Notes: a model not told the origin generated them from the sequence alone. 64,000 nt of DNA from Desulfobulbaceae bacterium (GCA_011390165.1 JAABSV010000017.1:1-64000); one strand, 5' to 3'; positions 35,265 to 44,946 are shown, numbered from the stretch's first letter. Numbers and translations are program-made.

Positions 35265-35360
35265 GCCCTTCTCCTCAACAAAGCCTGGACGTCGGACCAC
35301 CCCGAGCGAGGAGAGGACGACAGAATGTGCGAAAAACCGGCGACAGTGGCCGGCGATGGG

Positions 35361-35406
35361 GTATACTCGGGGGTATACTAGGCCGGTTATACTCAATGGT
35401 CATACT
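35361..35406. repeat. Four spaced (G/T)(T/C)ATACT repeats
   Basis: GTATACT at 35361 and 35373, TTATACT at 35387 and TCATACT at 35400, 12-14 bp apart, in the divergent region between srkA and the 277-aa gene. Could be a multi-site operator or overlapping -10 elements. Confidence 0.6.
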
Positions 35407-35456
35407 CTACACCTCTTGCCCGCCGGTTGTCGAGCAGTGGTTGTGGTCGGGGAACA

Positions 35457-36290
35457 ATGGAGCGGCCCATGCCGGAATCAGCAACCAACTCTCTCCAGCC
35501 TGCCCGGCAGCTGCTGCCCGCTGACCACATCGATTCGGATGGGGCACAGGCCACCGCCGCCTCCGGCGGCTACTGCCGCCGATGCCGCCGGGTGCACCTG
35601 CTGCCGGCCGGCGGGGCTGCTCCTGCCGCCCGGCAGTTGATGGCACAACTGGCCGAGCACCGCCGACTCGATTTCTTGGCCGAAGAGGGCGAGGGTAGCG
35701 GCGCCCTGGGTACTGAACCACTCTTCGGGCCGGCCGGTGGGAAGATGTTCGGGGTCCTGGAGGCGGTCGACCGGCGCGGTGGCAGAATCTTTCTGCGCGC
35801 CTTTTCCGGCTCGTACCAGGGGCGCTGGCAGGTCCCCGGCTGGGCCCCGCCCCTCTTTGACCTCGCCGAATTCCTCGCCCTCACCACCCCTTGCGAAGAG
35901 CGGATCAAGGCCCTTGGCGCGGCCATCGACGCAGCCGTTGCCGCCGGCGACGAGCACCGGCAACTGCTCCGGCAGCGGCGCCAGCTCTCTCAGACCCTGA
36001 TGCGGGATATCCACCGCCTCTATCGGCTGCCCGACTGCCGGGGGAACAGCAACTCCCTCGAAGAGGCCTTTCTCGGCGGCGGCAGGATGCCCAGCGGCAC
36101 CGGCGACTGCTGCGCCCCGAAGCTCATTGCCACAGCCCTCAACCAGCGCCTCCGCCCGCTGAGCCTGGCCGAATTTTACTGGGGCCGTGCCGGGGCGGCC
36201 GGGCTGCGGCAACACGGCCACTTCTATCCGGCCTGTGCCGGCAAGTGCACCCCCATTCTCGGCAGCATGCTCTGCGGCGGCGAGCGATGA
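35457..36290 (+). CDS. N-terminal companion domain of an RluA-type pseudouridine synthase, as a separate protein
   Basis: 277 aa (ATG 35469 behind GGAG would give 273). The C-terminal half has GTGDCCAPKLIATALNQRLRPLSLAEFYWGRAG and HFYPACAGKCTPILGSMLCG. This Cys/His-rich pattern normally forms the N-terminal half of long RluA-family proteins, as in Vibrio-type fusions. Here it is separate and overlaps the catalytic gene by ATGA. The Cys cluster suggests metal binding. It probably aids rRNA or tRNA recognition. Confidence 0.75.
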   Translation: MERPMPESATNSLQPARQLLPADHIDSDGAQATAASGGYCRRCRRVHLLPAGGAAPAARQLMAQLAEHRRLDFLAEEGEGSGALGTEPLFGPAGGKMFGVLEAVDRRGGRIFLRAFSGSYQGRWQVPGWAPPLFDLAEFLALTTPCEERIKALGAAIDAAVAAGDEHRQLLRQRRQLSQTLMRDIHRLYRLPDCRGNSNSLEEAFLGGGRMPSGTGDCCAPKLIATALNQRLRPLSLAEFYWGRAGAAGLRQHGHFYPACAGKCTPILGSMLCGGER

Positions 36291-36955
36291 ACGACCTGCC
36301 CTACAAGCCGCCACCGCCGGGCGAGGGCCTCGAACTGCTCCATGTCGACCCGGCAATCGTGGTGGTGGTCAAGGCCAGCGGCCTGCTCGCCGTCCCCGGC
36401 CGGGGAGAGGCCAAACAGGACTGCGCCACGGCCAGGGTCCGCCGGCTCTTTCCGGTAATGATCCCCCAGCCGGCGGTGCACCGTCTGGACATGGCCACCT
36501 CCGGGCTCCTCCTCCTGGCGGTCACCGCCGAGGCCCACCGTCTGCTGAGTGAACAGTTTGCCACCCGTCAGGTGGAAAAGGGCTATATCTCTCTGGTGGA
36601 AGGGGAGATCGGCGGCCATGCTGGGGAAATCACCCTGCCCCTGCGCCTCGACCTCGACAACCGCCCCCGGCAGATTCATGACCCGGAACGGGGCAAAGCG
36701 GCCTGCAGCCGTTGGCAGCTCATCGGCCGAGAGGGGGGGCGAAGCAGAATTGCCTGGCAACCGGTGACCGGTCGCACCCATCAGCTGCGGCTACACGCCG
36801 CCCATCCGCTGGGGCTGAACGCACCCATCGTCGGCGACTGCCTCTACGGCCGGGGCAGTGAGGGAGAGGCGATGCTCCTCCACGCCACCAGCCTGCGCTT
36901 TCGCCACCCGCAGAGCGGCAGGGTGGTCAGCTTTCACAGCCCGGCCCCCTTTTAA
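36287..36955 (+). CDS. RluA-family RNA pseudouridine synthase
   Basis: 222 aa. Catalytic motif HRLDMATSGLLLLA holds the active Asp; LHVDPAIVVVVKASGLLAVPG and GRTHQLRLH are family motifs. No S4 domain. Overlaps the preceding gene by 4 nt (ATGA), so the two polypeptides probably act as one enzyme that is fused elsewhere. The modified RNA site is not predictable. Confidence 0.93.
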   Translation: MNDLPYKPPPPGEGLELLHVDPAIVVVVKASGLLAVPGRGEAKQDCATARVRRLFPVMIPQPAVHRLDMATSGLLLLAVTAEAHRLLSEQFATRQVEKGYISLVEGEIGGHAGEITLPLRLDLDNRPRQIHDPERGKAACSRWQLIGREGGRSRIAWQPVTGRTHQLRLHAAHPLGLNAPIVGDCLYGRGSEGEAMLLHATSLRFRHPQSGRVVSFHSPAPF

Positions 36956-37008
36956 GAGCCGGCTGAGAACGTCGCGCCGGGCCGCCCTCAGCCCTCAGCT
37001 CTCAGCCA

Positions 37009-38256
37009 TCACCTCTTAGCCCCGCGGCGCCCACAACCGCCGGCCAGACGAAGATGCCAAAGATCTCCGGGCACCCAGTCACCCCGCTCTTTGCGGAGCC
37101 GGCTCTCCTGCCGGGCAAGCACCAACCATCCGGTGGCCGCCGCCAGCTCCTCGATATAGCTGGCGGCATGGGCGAAACGACCGGTTTCGCGGAGCAGAAA
37201 GCGGCCTTCGGCCAGCGACTCGGTGGAAAAGAGCAAGACCGCCCCGGGCCGGGCCCGCTGCCGCAGCAGGGCAAAGATCTGGCGCAGTTCACCCAGATAG
37301 ACGAAGACATCGGTGGCCAGAAAGAGGTCGTACCGAGCACCGTTCTCGGCCAGGAAGGGGGCGATCCCCCGTTGGTGCAGCTGCCGATAGAGCCCCTTGC
37401 CGGCGGCCAGGGCAATCATCTTTGCCGATAGATCAAGCCCATCCAGGCGGTGGCAGCAGTCGGCAAAGGCCTGACCGCCAAGGCCGGTGCCACAGCCAAG
37501 GTCGAGGCCGTGGCCGTGGCGGCATGGAGCGGAGTCTACCCGACTCTGCTCATAGAGAACGCGCAGCTTCTCCGGCACACAGTACTCCAACTCCGCCAGC
37601 AGGCTTTGTTCAAAATAGGCGGAGTAGTTGTCAAACACCTCCCGGACATAGGCTTCCGGGGGGGTGTCGGCCGGCCAGCCACTCAGGGCGGCCAGCATAT
37701 GGCCGGCGGCGATGTGGTCCGGACGCAACTCCACCACCCGCCGATAGGCGCAGAGCGCCTCCTCCCGCTGACCGAGGCGGTGGAGAAGATAGGCCAGATT
37801 ACTGAGGGCCTGATAGTGCTCGGGGGCCCGCGCCAGCACCTGCCGGTAGGTGGCCACCGCCGCCGGGAGCTCGCCGCTGTCCTGGAGACAACCGGCAAGA
37901 TTGTAGAGGGAATCGATACAGTCCGGGGATGACTGGAGCAGTTGCCGGAAGCAGGTGATCGCCCCGGCAAGTTCGCCACAGCGCTTTCGACTGAGGGCCA
38001 GGTTGAAGAGGATATCACCATCACCCGGCTGCAGTTCCGCCGCCCTGGTGAAGCGGCGACAGGCCTCCTCATACCGCTCCAGACTGTAGTCGATCAGGCC
38101 GAGGTTGTAATGGAGCACCGGCAACTCGGCAAAAGAGTCGAGGAGCTGGAGGTAGACGGCCTCAGCGGCAGCGAGGCGGCCCTCCTGGTGATCGGTACAG
38201 GCGCTGACTAAGAGCTCTTGCAGCTGCTGATGAAAGTCGTCCAGTGGCTTGTGCAT
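37009..38256 (-). CDS. TPR-repeat protein with C-terminal SAM-dependent methyltransferase domain
   Basis: 415 aa from ATG 38256. About five TPR units (residues 20-210, e.g. YEEACRRFTRAAELQPGDGDILFNLAL) are followed by a class I methyltransferase: AdoMet loop GLDLGCGTGLGG near 258, then LDGLDLSAKM and YDLFLATDVFVYLG. Similar TPR-methyltransferases modify small molecules or proteins; the target is unknown. No Shine-Dalgarno is clear. No functional link to neighbours is evident. Confidence 0.88.
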   Translation of the reverse strand: MHKPLDDFHQQLQELLVSACTDHQEGRLAAAEAVYLQLLDSFAELPVLHYNLGLIDYSLERYEEACRRFTRAAELQPGDGDILFNLALSRKRCGELAGAITCFRQLLQSSPDCIDSLYNLAGCLQDSGELPAAVATYRQVLARAPEHYQALSNLAYLLHRLGQREEALCAYRRVVELRPDHIAAGHMLAALSGWPADTPPEAYVREVFDNYSAYFEQSLLAELEYCVPEKLRVLYEQSRVDSAPCRHGHGLDLGCGTGLGGQAFADCCHRLDGLDLSAKMIALAAGKGLYRQLHQRGIAPFLAENGARYDLFLATDVFVYLGELRQIFALLRQRARPGAVLLFSTESLAEGRFLLRETGRFAHAASYIEELAAATGWLVLARQESRLRKERGDWVPGDLWHLRLAGGCGRRGAKR

Positions 38257-38382
38257 GGTAAAATAATGTCGTGTTGTTTCTTGCCCGGGACAAGGCCCGC
38301 TGTGCCAGAGCGCTCGCCGGCTCGCGCCGGCCTCACTGCCGGGCGGGCAGAAGAGATAAAAGGACAAGGCAAGGGGGGGTGA

Positions 38383-39387
38383 CTACTTCAGACTGATCCC
38401 CCGGTCCCGGGCGGCGTCGGCAATCCGCCGCACGAAGATTTCGGCAAACTGGTCGTTGTCGCCAAGACCGCTGATCACCGCCTCCACCGCAAAGCCCTCG
38501 GCACGGAGCAGCGAACGCCAGGAATCCTCGCCCTCCCCGACCATGTCGTTGACCGCATGGTCGCCGGCAACGATCATGAAGGGCTTGAGCAGCACCTTCT
38601 TGCGGCCATCGGCGTGGAGCTGGGGGAGAATCTCGGCCAGCGACGGGTACCCCTCGACCACCCCGACAAAGGCCGCCACTTCTGGATAAAGCCGGCGGAT
38701 GGTGGCGGCGGTTTCGGCGTAGACCCCGGAAGACCAGTGGGCATTGCCGTGGCCCATGTAGAGCAGCATCGCCCCGCTCTGCCTGGCCTGGGCGACGTCC
38801 GCCGCCAGGGTGGCGACAACCTCTTCGATGTCGGCCGGGTAGGGGTAGCGCTCACCGGGCATCCCCAGAGCCGGCCGCCCCATGACAATCTGCTCGAAGG
38901 GGCGCCAGCGCTCCTTCATCGTGCGGATGGAACCGAGGGCGTTGACGTACTGCTGCAGGTCGTGGGACTGTTCCATGTAGAACATGTGGGTCGGCTGGAC
39001 GACGATGGTGCTGTAGCCATCCTCCAGCAGGTCGCCAACGGTGGCGATGAGGTTCTTCTGCCGGAAGAACTCCTCCGGCACCCCCTGATCGAGCCAGGCC
39101 TGCATCTCCGGCCGCCGCTTCTTCCATACCCCGCGGATGATGTTGGAGGTGAAGGTGGTCCGCACCTCAACCCCGGGATAGGCGGCCCGCACCGTTCTGT
39201 TTATCCTTGCCAGGGCCGAAACACCCGAAGGTACGGTAGTGCCGAAGTGGGCGAGGAGAATTGCCGTCCGTCCCCCCCGGGCGGTGGTGCTGCTGTCGCT
39301 GCCCCAGGCCGGGCAGCCCCAGGCGACGAGGAGGAGGGCCGCCAGCAGGGAGGCGGCAAGCAGGGTAAGGGTTTCCTGATGGAACAT
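38383..39387 (-). CDS. cbiK: Periplasmic sirohydrochlorin cobaltochelatase CbiK
   Basis: 334 aa from ATG 39387, behind perfect AAGGAG. A hydrophobic export signal (residues 5-25) precedes a chelatase domain of about 290 aa with LAHFGTTVPSG, QPTHMFYMEQSHD and YMGHGNAHWS, whose histidines bind metal. CbiK inserts Co2+ into sirohydrochlorin in the anaerobic B12 pathway. An exported form resembles CbiK-P of Desulfovibrio, proposed to act in metal or haem handling outside the cytoplasm. A cobalamin riboswitch and terminator precede it. A second in-frame ATG with its own AAGGTG lies 21 nt upstream. Confidence 0.93.
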   Translation of the reverse strand: MFHQETLTLLAASLLAALLLVAWGCPAWGSDSSTTARGGRTAILLAHFGTTVPSGVSALARINRTVRAAYPGVEVRTTFTSNIIRGVWKKRRPEMQAWLDQGVPEEFFRQKNLIATVGDLLEDGYSTIVVQPTHMFYMEQSHDLQQYVNALGSIRTMKERWRPFEQIVMGRPALGMPGERYPYPADIEEVVATLAADVAQARQSGAMLLYMGHGNAHWSSGVYAETAATIRRLYPEVAAFVGVVEGYPSLAEILPQLHADGRKKVLLKPFMIVAGDHAVNDMVGEGEDSWRSLLRAEGFAVEAVISGLGDNDQFAEIFVRRIADAARDRGISLK

Positions 39388-39440
39388 GGTTTCTCCTTGT
39401 TGGCACATGGCTTCACCTTGTCGATGTCGGCCGGGGAGAC

Positions 39441-39477
39441 AAAAAAAATCCCGGACCAATGGTATGGATCCGGGGAT
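39441..39477 (-). terminator. Intrinsic terminator of the cbiK leader
   Basis: On the minus strand, arms near 39468-39477 and 39448-39456 pair (ATCCCGGA type, one bulge) and are followed by eight T (39448-39441). It lies between the cobalamin aptamer and cbiK, as expected for a riboswitch expression platform. Confidence 0.7.
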
Positions 39478-39542
39478 GCCCGTTCTCCTCGTCTCGACTC
39501 ATGGAGTTCCACCCTCTCCACGGGGGGAAACGCCGTACACCA

Positions 39543-39710
39543 TTTTCAGCAGGTCTTCTGACTCCCGGATCAGCCCATCGGCCGCCTCTTCCCACCCCCG
39601 ACAGAACAGGGACAATGATCTTTTGCGGCCTTGGTCCCCGGTTACAGCAGCGGGCCCGTCCCTGAATCACCCAGGGGGTTTTTTTCCCTCTCCGGTGGAG
39701 CACCTGAAAG
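39543..39710 (-). promoter_or_regulatory. Cobalamin riboswitch aptamer
   Basis: Reading the minus strand from 39710, the conserved blocks come in order. AGGTGC; GAGGGAA; GGGACGGGCCCGC then TGCTGTAA; later GTGGGAAGAGGCGG. It ends with GATCCGGGAGTCAGAAGACCTGC, whose final half is the classic B12-element 3' signature. The aptamer lies about 155 nt before cbiK and 65 nt before the terminator. High cobalamin should favour termination and lower cbiK expression. Confidence 0.92.
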
Positions 39711-39921
39711 TGAGCAAAGGAGAGCCGATGGGCGGCAAAAAGTCAAGGCCAAAATGGCCCCGCCAGGAGGGCTGCAGGTGAAGAGATACTCCCATCCGGC
39801 CCGGATCGTCGTCAAACCAAGGGGCGATCATTTGCCGACAATACGTTGAAAATCTTCGCCAAGCCTTGTAGTCTACCCTAAATCGACAGACTTTCTACCC
39901 AGAACAGACAGGTTCCAACGC

Positions 39922-41946
39922 ATGGGCATCGCCACCGATATCATCATTCTCGTCCTCGTCTCCTTTGTCTTCGGGCTACTCATGCAGCGGCTGCACCAGC
40001 CACTGATCCTCGGCTACATCCTCGCCGGGGTGGTGGTCGGGCCACACACCGGCGGTGTGACCATCTCCGAGACCCACAACATCGAACTGCTCGCCGAGAT
40101 CGGCGTCGCCCTGCTCCTCTTCGCCCTTGGCCTGGAGTTCTCCCTGAAGGATCTGCAGCCGGTTCGACGGATCGCCCTCATCGGCACGCCGATCCAGATG
40201 CTTGCCTGTATCGGTCTTGGGCTGGCCATCGGCCGGCTTTTCGGCTGGGAGTGGCTCACCGCCCTCTGGTTCGGTGCCCTAATCTCCCTCTCCTCCACCA
40301 TGGTTCTCCTCAAAACCCTGATGAATCAGGGCTGGCTGGGTACCCTCTCCAGCAAGGTGATGATCGGCATGCTGATCGTCCAGGACTTGGCGGTGGTGCC
40401 GCTGATGATCATCCTGCCGCAACTCGGCGACCCCGCCACCGGCCTCGGCATCCTCGGCCTGGCGGTGGTCAAGGCGGCGCTCTTTCTGAGCGGCATGTTT
40501 TTCCTCGGCACCAGGCTTCTCCCCTATCTGCTCAAGGTGATCGCCCGGCTCGGCTCACGGGAGCTCTTTCTCCTGGCCATCACCACCATCGGCCTCGGCA
40601 TCGGCTATCTCACCTACCTGGTCGGCCTCTCCTTCGCCTTTGGCGCCTTCATCGCCGGGATGGTCCTCAGCGAGTCGGACTACGGCCACCAGGCCTTAAG
40701 CGACATCATTCCCCTGCGCGACCTGTTCAGCCTGCTCTTCTTCGCCTCGGTGGGGATGATGCTCGACCCGGCCTACCTGTTCAACAATCTCGGTCTGATT
40801 CTGCTGCTGGTCCTCGTGGTGAGCCTCGGCAAGGGGCTGATCTTCGCCAGCCTCTCCTGGCTGTTCAACTACCGCAATGTCATCCCGCTGGCGGTGGGGC
40901 TGGGGCTGTTCCAGATCGGTGAGTTTTCCTTCGTCCTCGCCAGAATCGGAGTGACCAGCGGCTCGATCACCACTGACTTCTACAATATGTTCCTCACCAC
41001 GGCGGTGGTGACCATGGTTCTCACCCCTTTCATCTCCTCGCAAACCGCCCGACTCTACTCCCTGAAAAAACGGTATTTCCGCCATGAGCCCCTGGAGTCA
41101 CTGAACTTTCCGGAAGAGGAACTGCGCGGCCACGTGGTCATCGCCGGCGCCGGCCGGATCGGTTCGCAGATCGCCACCGTCCTGCAGCGCCTGGGAATCC
41201 CCTTCGTCCTCGCCGAGATAGACCAGCAACGGGTGGAACGGGCCAAGGAGATCGGCTACCCGGTGGTCTACGGCGACAGCAGCCAGGAGATCGTCCTCGA
41301 GGCGCTGCGCATCCGCCAGGCCGGCCTGCTGGTGGTGACCATACCGGGCATCGTCGTCGCCCGGGCGATCATCAGCCACTGCCGCACCGCCAGCCCGGAA
41401 CTGCGGGTGGTGGCCCGCATCTCCGACCCGGAGTTTTTCGATGTCTTCCGGGAACTGGCGGTGTACGACCTGGTCTACCCGGAATTTGAGGCCGGGCTGG
41501 AGATGATCCGCCAGGTCCTCCTCCACCTGCGCATTCCGGTTCCGGAGATCCAGCACCACACCGAGACTCTGCGCCAGGAACTGCTCGATACGGTGATCGC
41601 CCCCGGCAGCCGCTACTCGACCCTCGGCCAGATGCGCGCCGCCGAGCAACAGTTCGATCTGCAGTGGGTACAACTCACCGCCGGCAACCCCCTCGCCGGG
41701 GTGAGCATCGCCGAGGCCGGTCTCCGCAAGACCACCGGCGTTTCGGTGGTGGGGATTATCCGCCTTGGCAATCTGGAGACCAACCCCCCTGCCGACTACC
41801 GTTTTAAACGGGATGATCTGGTGGCGATCATCGGCTCGGCGGCGGCGCGTCAGAAGTTCCACTGCCTGATCGACCCAAGCGCAGAAAACTGCCTCCGACC
41901 CCTTGAGGCGGCTCTTCCCCAGCCATCCCCCCAGACAGTGGCCTGA
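39922..41946 (+). CDS. KefB/KefC-type cation:proton antiporter (CPA2) with TrkA-N and TrkA-C domains
   Basis: 674 aa. Residues 1 to about 390 give 12-13 helices of the Na+/H+ exchanger fold ([44 protein letters not shown]). The Rossmann TrkA-N domain at about 400-520 has [14 protein letters not shown] and [10 protein letters not shown] TrkA-C domain (about 570-655) ends the protein. It likely moves K+ out for H+ under nucleotide control. Two nt separate it from the DUF2868 gene. Confidence 0.93.
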   Translation: MGIATDIIILVLVSFVFGLLMQRLHQPLILGYILAGVVVGPHTGGVTISETHNIELLAEIGVALLLFALGLEFSLKDLQPVRRIALIGTPIQMLACIGLGLAIGRLFGWEWLTALWFGALISLSSTMVLLKTLMNQGWLGTLSSKVMIGMLIVQDLAVVPLMIILPQLGDPATGLGILGLAVVKAALFLSGMFFLGTRLLPYLLKVIARLGSRELFLLAITTIGLGIGYLTYLVGLSFAFGAFIAGMVLSESDYGHQALSDIIPLRDLFSLLFFASVGMMLDPAYLFNNLGLILLLVLVVSLGKGLIFASLSWLFNYRNVIPLAVGLGLFQIGEFSFVLARIGVTSGSITTDFYNMFLTTAVVTMVLTPFISSQTARLYSLKKRYFRHEPLESLNFPEEELRGHVVIAGAGRIGSQIATVLQRLGIPFVLAEIDQQRVERAKEIGYPVVYGDSSQEIVLEALRIRQAGLLVVTIPGIVVARAIISHCRTASPELRVVARISDPEFFDVFRELAVYDLVYPEFEAGLEMIRQVLLHLRIPVPEIQHHTETLRQELLDTVIAPGSRYSTLGQMRAAEQQFDLQWVQLTAGNPLAGVSIAEAGLRKTTGVSVVGIIRLGNLETNPPADYRFKRDDLVAIIGSAAARQKFHCLIDPSAENCLRPLEAALPQPSPQTVA

Positions 41947-41948
41947 AC

Positions 41949-43514
41949 ATGGCTCAAGCGGAGCATGAACGGCAGCCCCCACCCTGGCGCCACCAGCAGC
42001 TGGTCGACCTGGAATATTTCTGCCACCTGGACCGCGACCTGCCGGAGGAGGAACTGCACCGGCGCGACCGGGAGATCTTCCGGCAGATTCCAGCGCAGCA
42101 GCAGTCGGCAAACGGCGCGGAGAGCGAACAACTTCTCCGCCACTGGCTGGCCCGGCGGCTGCATGCCGAATTTCCCCGCCCTGAAGAGAAGAGCCCGGGC
42201 ACGGTCTTTGCCGAAGTGCTCCGCCTGACCAGGTGGCTGGCGTTGGCGGGCGGGGGGCTGTTCGGCCTGTTGGCCGGCTTCTCTTTTTTCAACTACAGCG
42301 GCACCACCCCGATCAACGTCTTCCACTTCCTCCTGATCTTCGTCGTTTCCCAGCACGCCCTGCTCGCCGCCGTCGCCATCGCCCGGGCCCTACACCGGCT
42401 CTTCCCGGACAACTCCCCCCCCTCCCTTTTCACCCTTCTCAGCCGAAGCCTCCTGCGCCGACTGGTCCGCTTCTGGCACCGCCACTGGCTGCGGGCCACC
42501 GACGCCGGAAAACGGGCAGCAATGGAACATGCCCTAGGTGTGGTAAACATCCATTCCAACCGCTACGGCGGGCTCTTTTACTGGCTGCTCTTCGGGCTCA
42601 ACCAGCTCTTCGCAGTGGGGGCCAACCTTGGCCTGCTGTTGGCCACCCTGCTCAAGCTGGCCACCAGCGACCTCGCCTTCGGTTGGCAGTCAACCATCTC
42701 TCTGAGCGCGGCGGCCCTTGAACAGACCGTCCGCTTCCTTGCCCTTCCCTGGTCCTGGCTGCTCACCGCCACCCCGACCCTCAGCGAAATTGAGGGGAGC
42801 CGGATAATTCTGAAAGACGGCATTGAACACCTGGCCAGCCAGGATCTAATCGCCTGGTGGCCCTTTCTTCTCCTTTGCCTGCTCGTCTATGGCCTTTTCC
42901 CCCGCCTTCTCCTCCTCGCCCTCAGCCGTTTGGGCGAACGGCAGCGGCTGCTTCGGCTGCCCAGCCTCCCCTGCCAGCCCCTGCTCCGCCGACTACGCAC
43001 CCCCCTGCTGCGCAGCCAGGCCCCGGCGGAAGAGGCGTCGGCCCGCCACCCTGCCAGCCCGTCGCCCGCCACCCCCGGCCAAGGCGCGTCCCCGGCAACC
43101 GGCCAGCCTCTGGTGCTGCTGCAGGCCGACGATCTCTATCCCCTCTACCGGCAAGAGCAGCTGACCGCCCTGCTGGCCGCGCAGCACCTCCTGCCCCGGG
43201 AGTGGCACCCTTTTCTCCGCGACTACGATGCGGACCAGGAACTTCTCGGGCAATTGGCCGAGCGCCACTGGCAGCCGGAGGAAGGGCTGGTGATGGTGGT
43301 GGAGGGGTGGATGCCCCCCCTGACCGACTTTCTTAGCTATATCAAGAGGCTTCGGCAGGCCTTGCCGGCTGACACCACCATCCATCTGGCCCTTCTCGGC
43401 CGGCCGGCCGAGGATGGTCCAAGCCCGCTGGCGGCCGCGGACTGGCAGATCTGGCAGCAGAAGACCGGCGGTCTCGGCGACCCCTTTCTCCACCTCCTCT
43501 CCCTCAGCCCCTGA
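41949..43514 (+). CDS. DUF2868 membrane protein
   Basis: 521 aa. Two helices near 95-145 (LTRWLALAGGGLFGLLAGFSFFNYS, VFHFLLIFVVSQHALLAAVAIA), a third pair around 205-235, and another near 305-325, then a cytosolic C-terminal part with a Pro/Ala linker. The family is regularly found directly before DUF3482 GTPases, as here (13-nt gap). Function unknown; likely a membrane partner of that GTPase. Confidence 0.85.
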   Translation: MAQAEHERQPPPWRHQQLVDLEYFCHLDRDLPEEELHRRDREIFRQIPAQQQSANGAESEQLLRHWLARRLHAEFPRPEEKSPGTVFAEVLRLTRWLALAGGGLFGLLAGFSFFNYSGTTPINVFHFLLIFVVSQHALLAAVAIARALHRLFPDNSPPSLFTLLSRSLLRRLVRFWHRHWLRATDAGKRAAMEHALGVVNIHSNRYGGLFYWLLFGLNQLFAVGANLGLLLATLLKLATSDLAFGWQSTISLSAAALEQTVRFLALPWSWLLTATPTLSEIEGSRIILKDGIEHLASQDLIAWWPFLLLCLLVYGLFPRLLLLALSRLGERQRLLRLPSLPCQPLLRRLRTPLLRSQAPAEEASARHPASPSPATPGQGASPATGQPLVLLQADDLYPLYRQEQLTALLAAQHLLPREWHPFLRDYDADQELLGQLAERHWQPEEGLVMVVEGWMPPLTDFLSYIKRLRQALPADTTIHLALLGRPAEDGPSPLAAADWQIWQQKTGGLGDPFLHLLSLSP

Positions 43515-43527
43515 CCTGGAGTCTTTC

Positions 43528-44946
43528 ATGGTCCCGGAATTTGCCATTATCGGCCACCCCAACGAGGGGAAATCCTCGGTACTCTCGACTCTCGCCGAGG
43601 ACGACTCGGTCCGGGTCAGTCCAACCCCTGGAGAGACCAGGGAGTGCCGGGTCTTCCCGGTGGTGATCGACGGCCGGGAGGTGCTCCGCTTCACCGACAC
43701 CCCCGGTTTCCAGAATCCCGGCCGGGTGCTCAGCGAGTTGAAAAGGTTGAGCGGCATAGCGTCCGACCCCTTTGTCACCTTCCGCTCGGCCAGCGCCGGC
43801 GACCCTGAGCTGCACGACGACCGGGAACTTCTCGGCCCGGTGGTCCGTGGTGCCGGGATCATCTATGTGGTCGACGGTTCCCGGCCATTGCGCAATGTTG
43901 ACCGGGCCGAAATGGAGATCCTCCGTATCAGTGCCAGGCCACGACTGGCAATCATCAACAGCAAGCAGGCAGACGAGCGCCATCTCGAGGCCTGGAAAAA
44001 CGAGTTCCGCCAGCACTTCAATTCCTTTCGGATCTTCAACGCCCATCGGGCCACCTATGCCGAACGGATTCTGCTCCTCGAGGCACTCCAGGCCATCGAC
44101 CAGGACTGGCAGCAACCCCTTGCCGAGGTGATCGCCGCCTTCCGCCGGGACTGGGCCAGCCGCAACCAGCGCTGCACCGAGATCATCGCCGACCTGCTGG
44201 CTGCCGCCCTGTCCCTGCGTCTGGAGGGGAAACTGGCGGCCGGGGATGACGAAGAGCCGTGTCGCCAGCGCCTTTTTGCCGACTACCAGCGGCAACTGGC
44301 CCAGCTGGAAAATGGTGCCCACCGACAGATCCAAACTCTTTTCAAACACAACATCTTCCGCAGCCAACTCCCTCCCCACTCCCTGCTCCATGAGGAGATT
44401 TTTTCGGCGCGGAGTTGGCAACTGCTCGGCCTCACCCGGAGACAGGTGGTGCTGGTCGGCGGCCTGGGCGGTGCTGCCATCGGGGCCGGGATCGATGTGG
44501 CCGCCCTTGGCCACGGCCTCGGGCTGTTCACCCTCTTCGGCACTCTCGCCGGTGGTGCCGGGGCCTTTTTCGGCGGCAAAAATCTCTCCAGCCGGGCCCG
44601 CTTCCTTGGCCAGCCCCTGGGGGGGGAGAGTCTGCAGATCGGCCCGGCCAAAAGCCTCGACCTGCTCTTTGTCCTCCTCAACCGGGCCCTGCTTTTCTAC
44701 CGGCACACCATCAACTGGGCCCATGGCCGGCGGGAGGGAGCGACTCCCGAAGGGGTGGTGCTCTGGGCGGGTGAGAACTTCACCCACCACTGGTCGGCCG
44801 GCAAGATCCGCACATGCCGCGACTTTTTTCTTCTTGCCAGTGGCGGCAAGGGTGACGAAGAAAGCGAAGAACGACAGCAATTGCAGACCATGCTCGCTGA
44901 TACCCTGACAGAAATTTCCACCAGCGAAGGGCCCCACCGCCAGTGA
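43528..44946 (+). CDS. DUF3482 membrane-associated GTPase
   Basis: 472 aa from ATG 43528 (TGGAG upstream). Era/TrmE-like GTPase at the N-terminus: P-loop GHPNEGKSS (9-17), G2 Thr in TPGETRE, G3 DTPGF, and NSKQAD as a degenerate G4. The C-terminal half (DUF3482) has a glycine-rich hydrophobic pair of helices (VVLVGGLGGAAIGAGIDVAAL, LGLFTLFGTLAGGAGAFFGG). It probably cycles at the inner membrane with DUF2868. Cotranscription with a KefB-type antiporter suggests regulation of transport or volume; that is inference. Confidence 0.88.
   Translation: MVPEFAIIGHPNEGKSSVLSTLAEDDSVRVSPTPGETRECRVFPVVIDGREVLRFTDTPGFQNPGRVLSELKRLSGIASDPFVTFRSASAGDPELHDDRELLGPVVRGAGIIYVVDGSRPLRNVDRAEMEILRISARPRLAIINSKQADERHLEAWKNEFRQHFNSFRIFNAHRATYAERILLLEALQAIDQDWQQPLAEVIAAFRRDWASRNQRCTEIIADLLAAALSLRLEGKLAAGDDEEPCRQRLFADYQRQLAQLENGAHRQIQTLFKHNIFRSQLPPHSLLHEEIFSARSWQLLGLTRRQVVLVGGLGGAAIGAGIDVAALGHGLGLFTLFGTLAGGAGAFFGGKNLSSRARFLGQPLGGESLQIGPAKSLDLLFVLLNRALLFYRHTINWAHGRREGATPEGVVLWAGENFTHHWSAGKIRTCRDFFLLASGGKGDEESEERQQLQTMLADTLTEISTSEGPHRQ

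Noticed and set aside
35465-36290. Frameshift explanation for the split RluA-type genes
   Set aside because: The ATGA overlap, intact ends of both proteins and clean N-terminus of the catalytic part argue for two real genes rather than a broken fusion.
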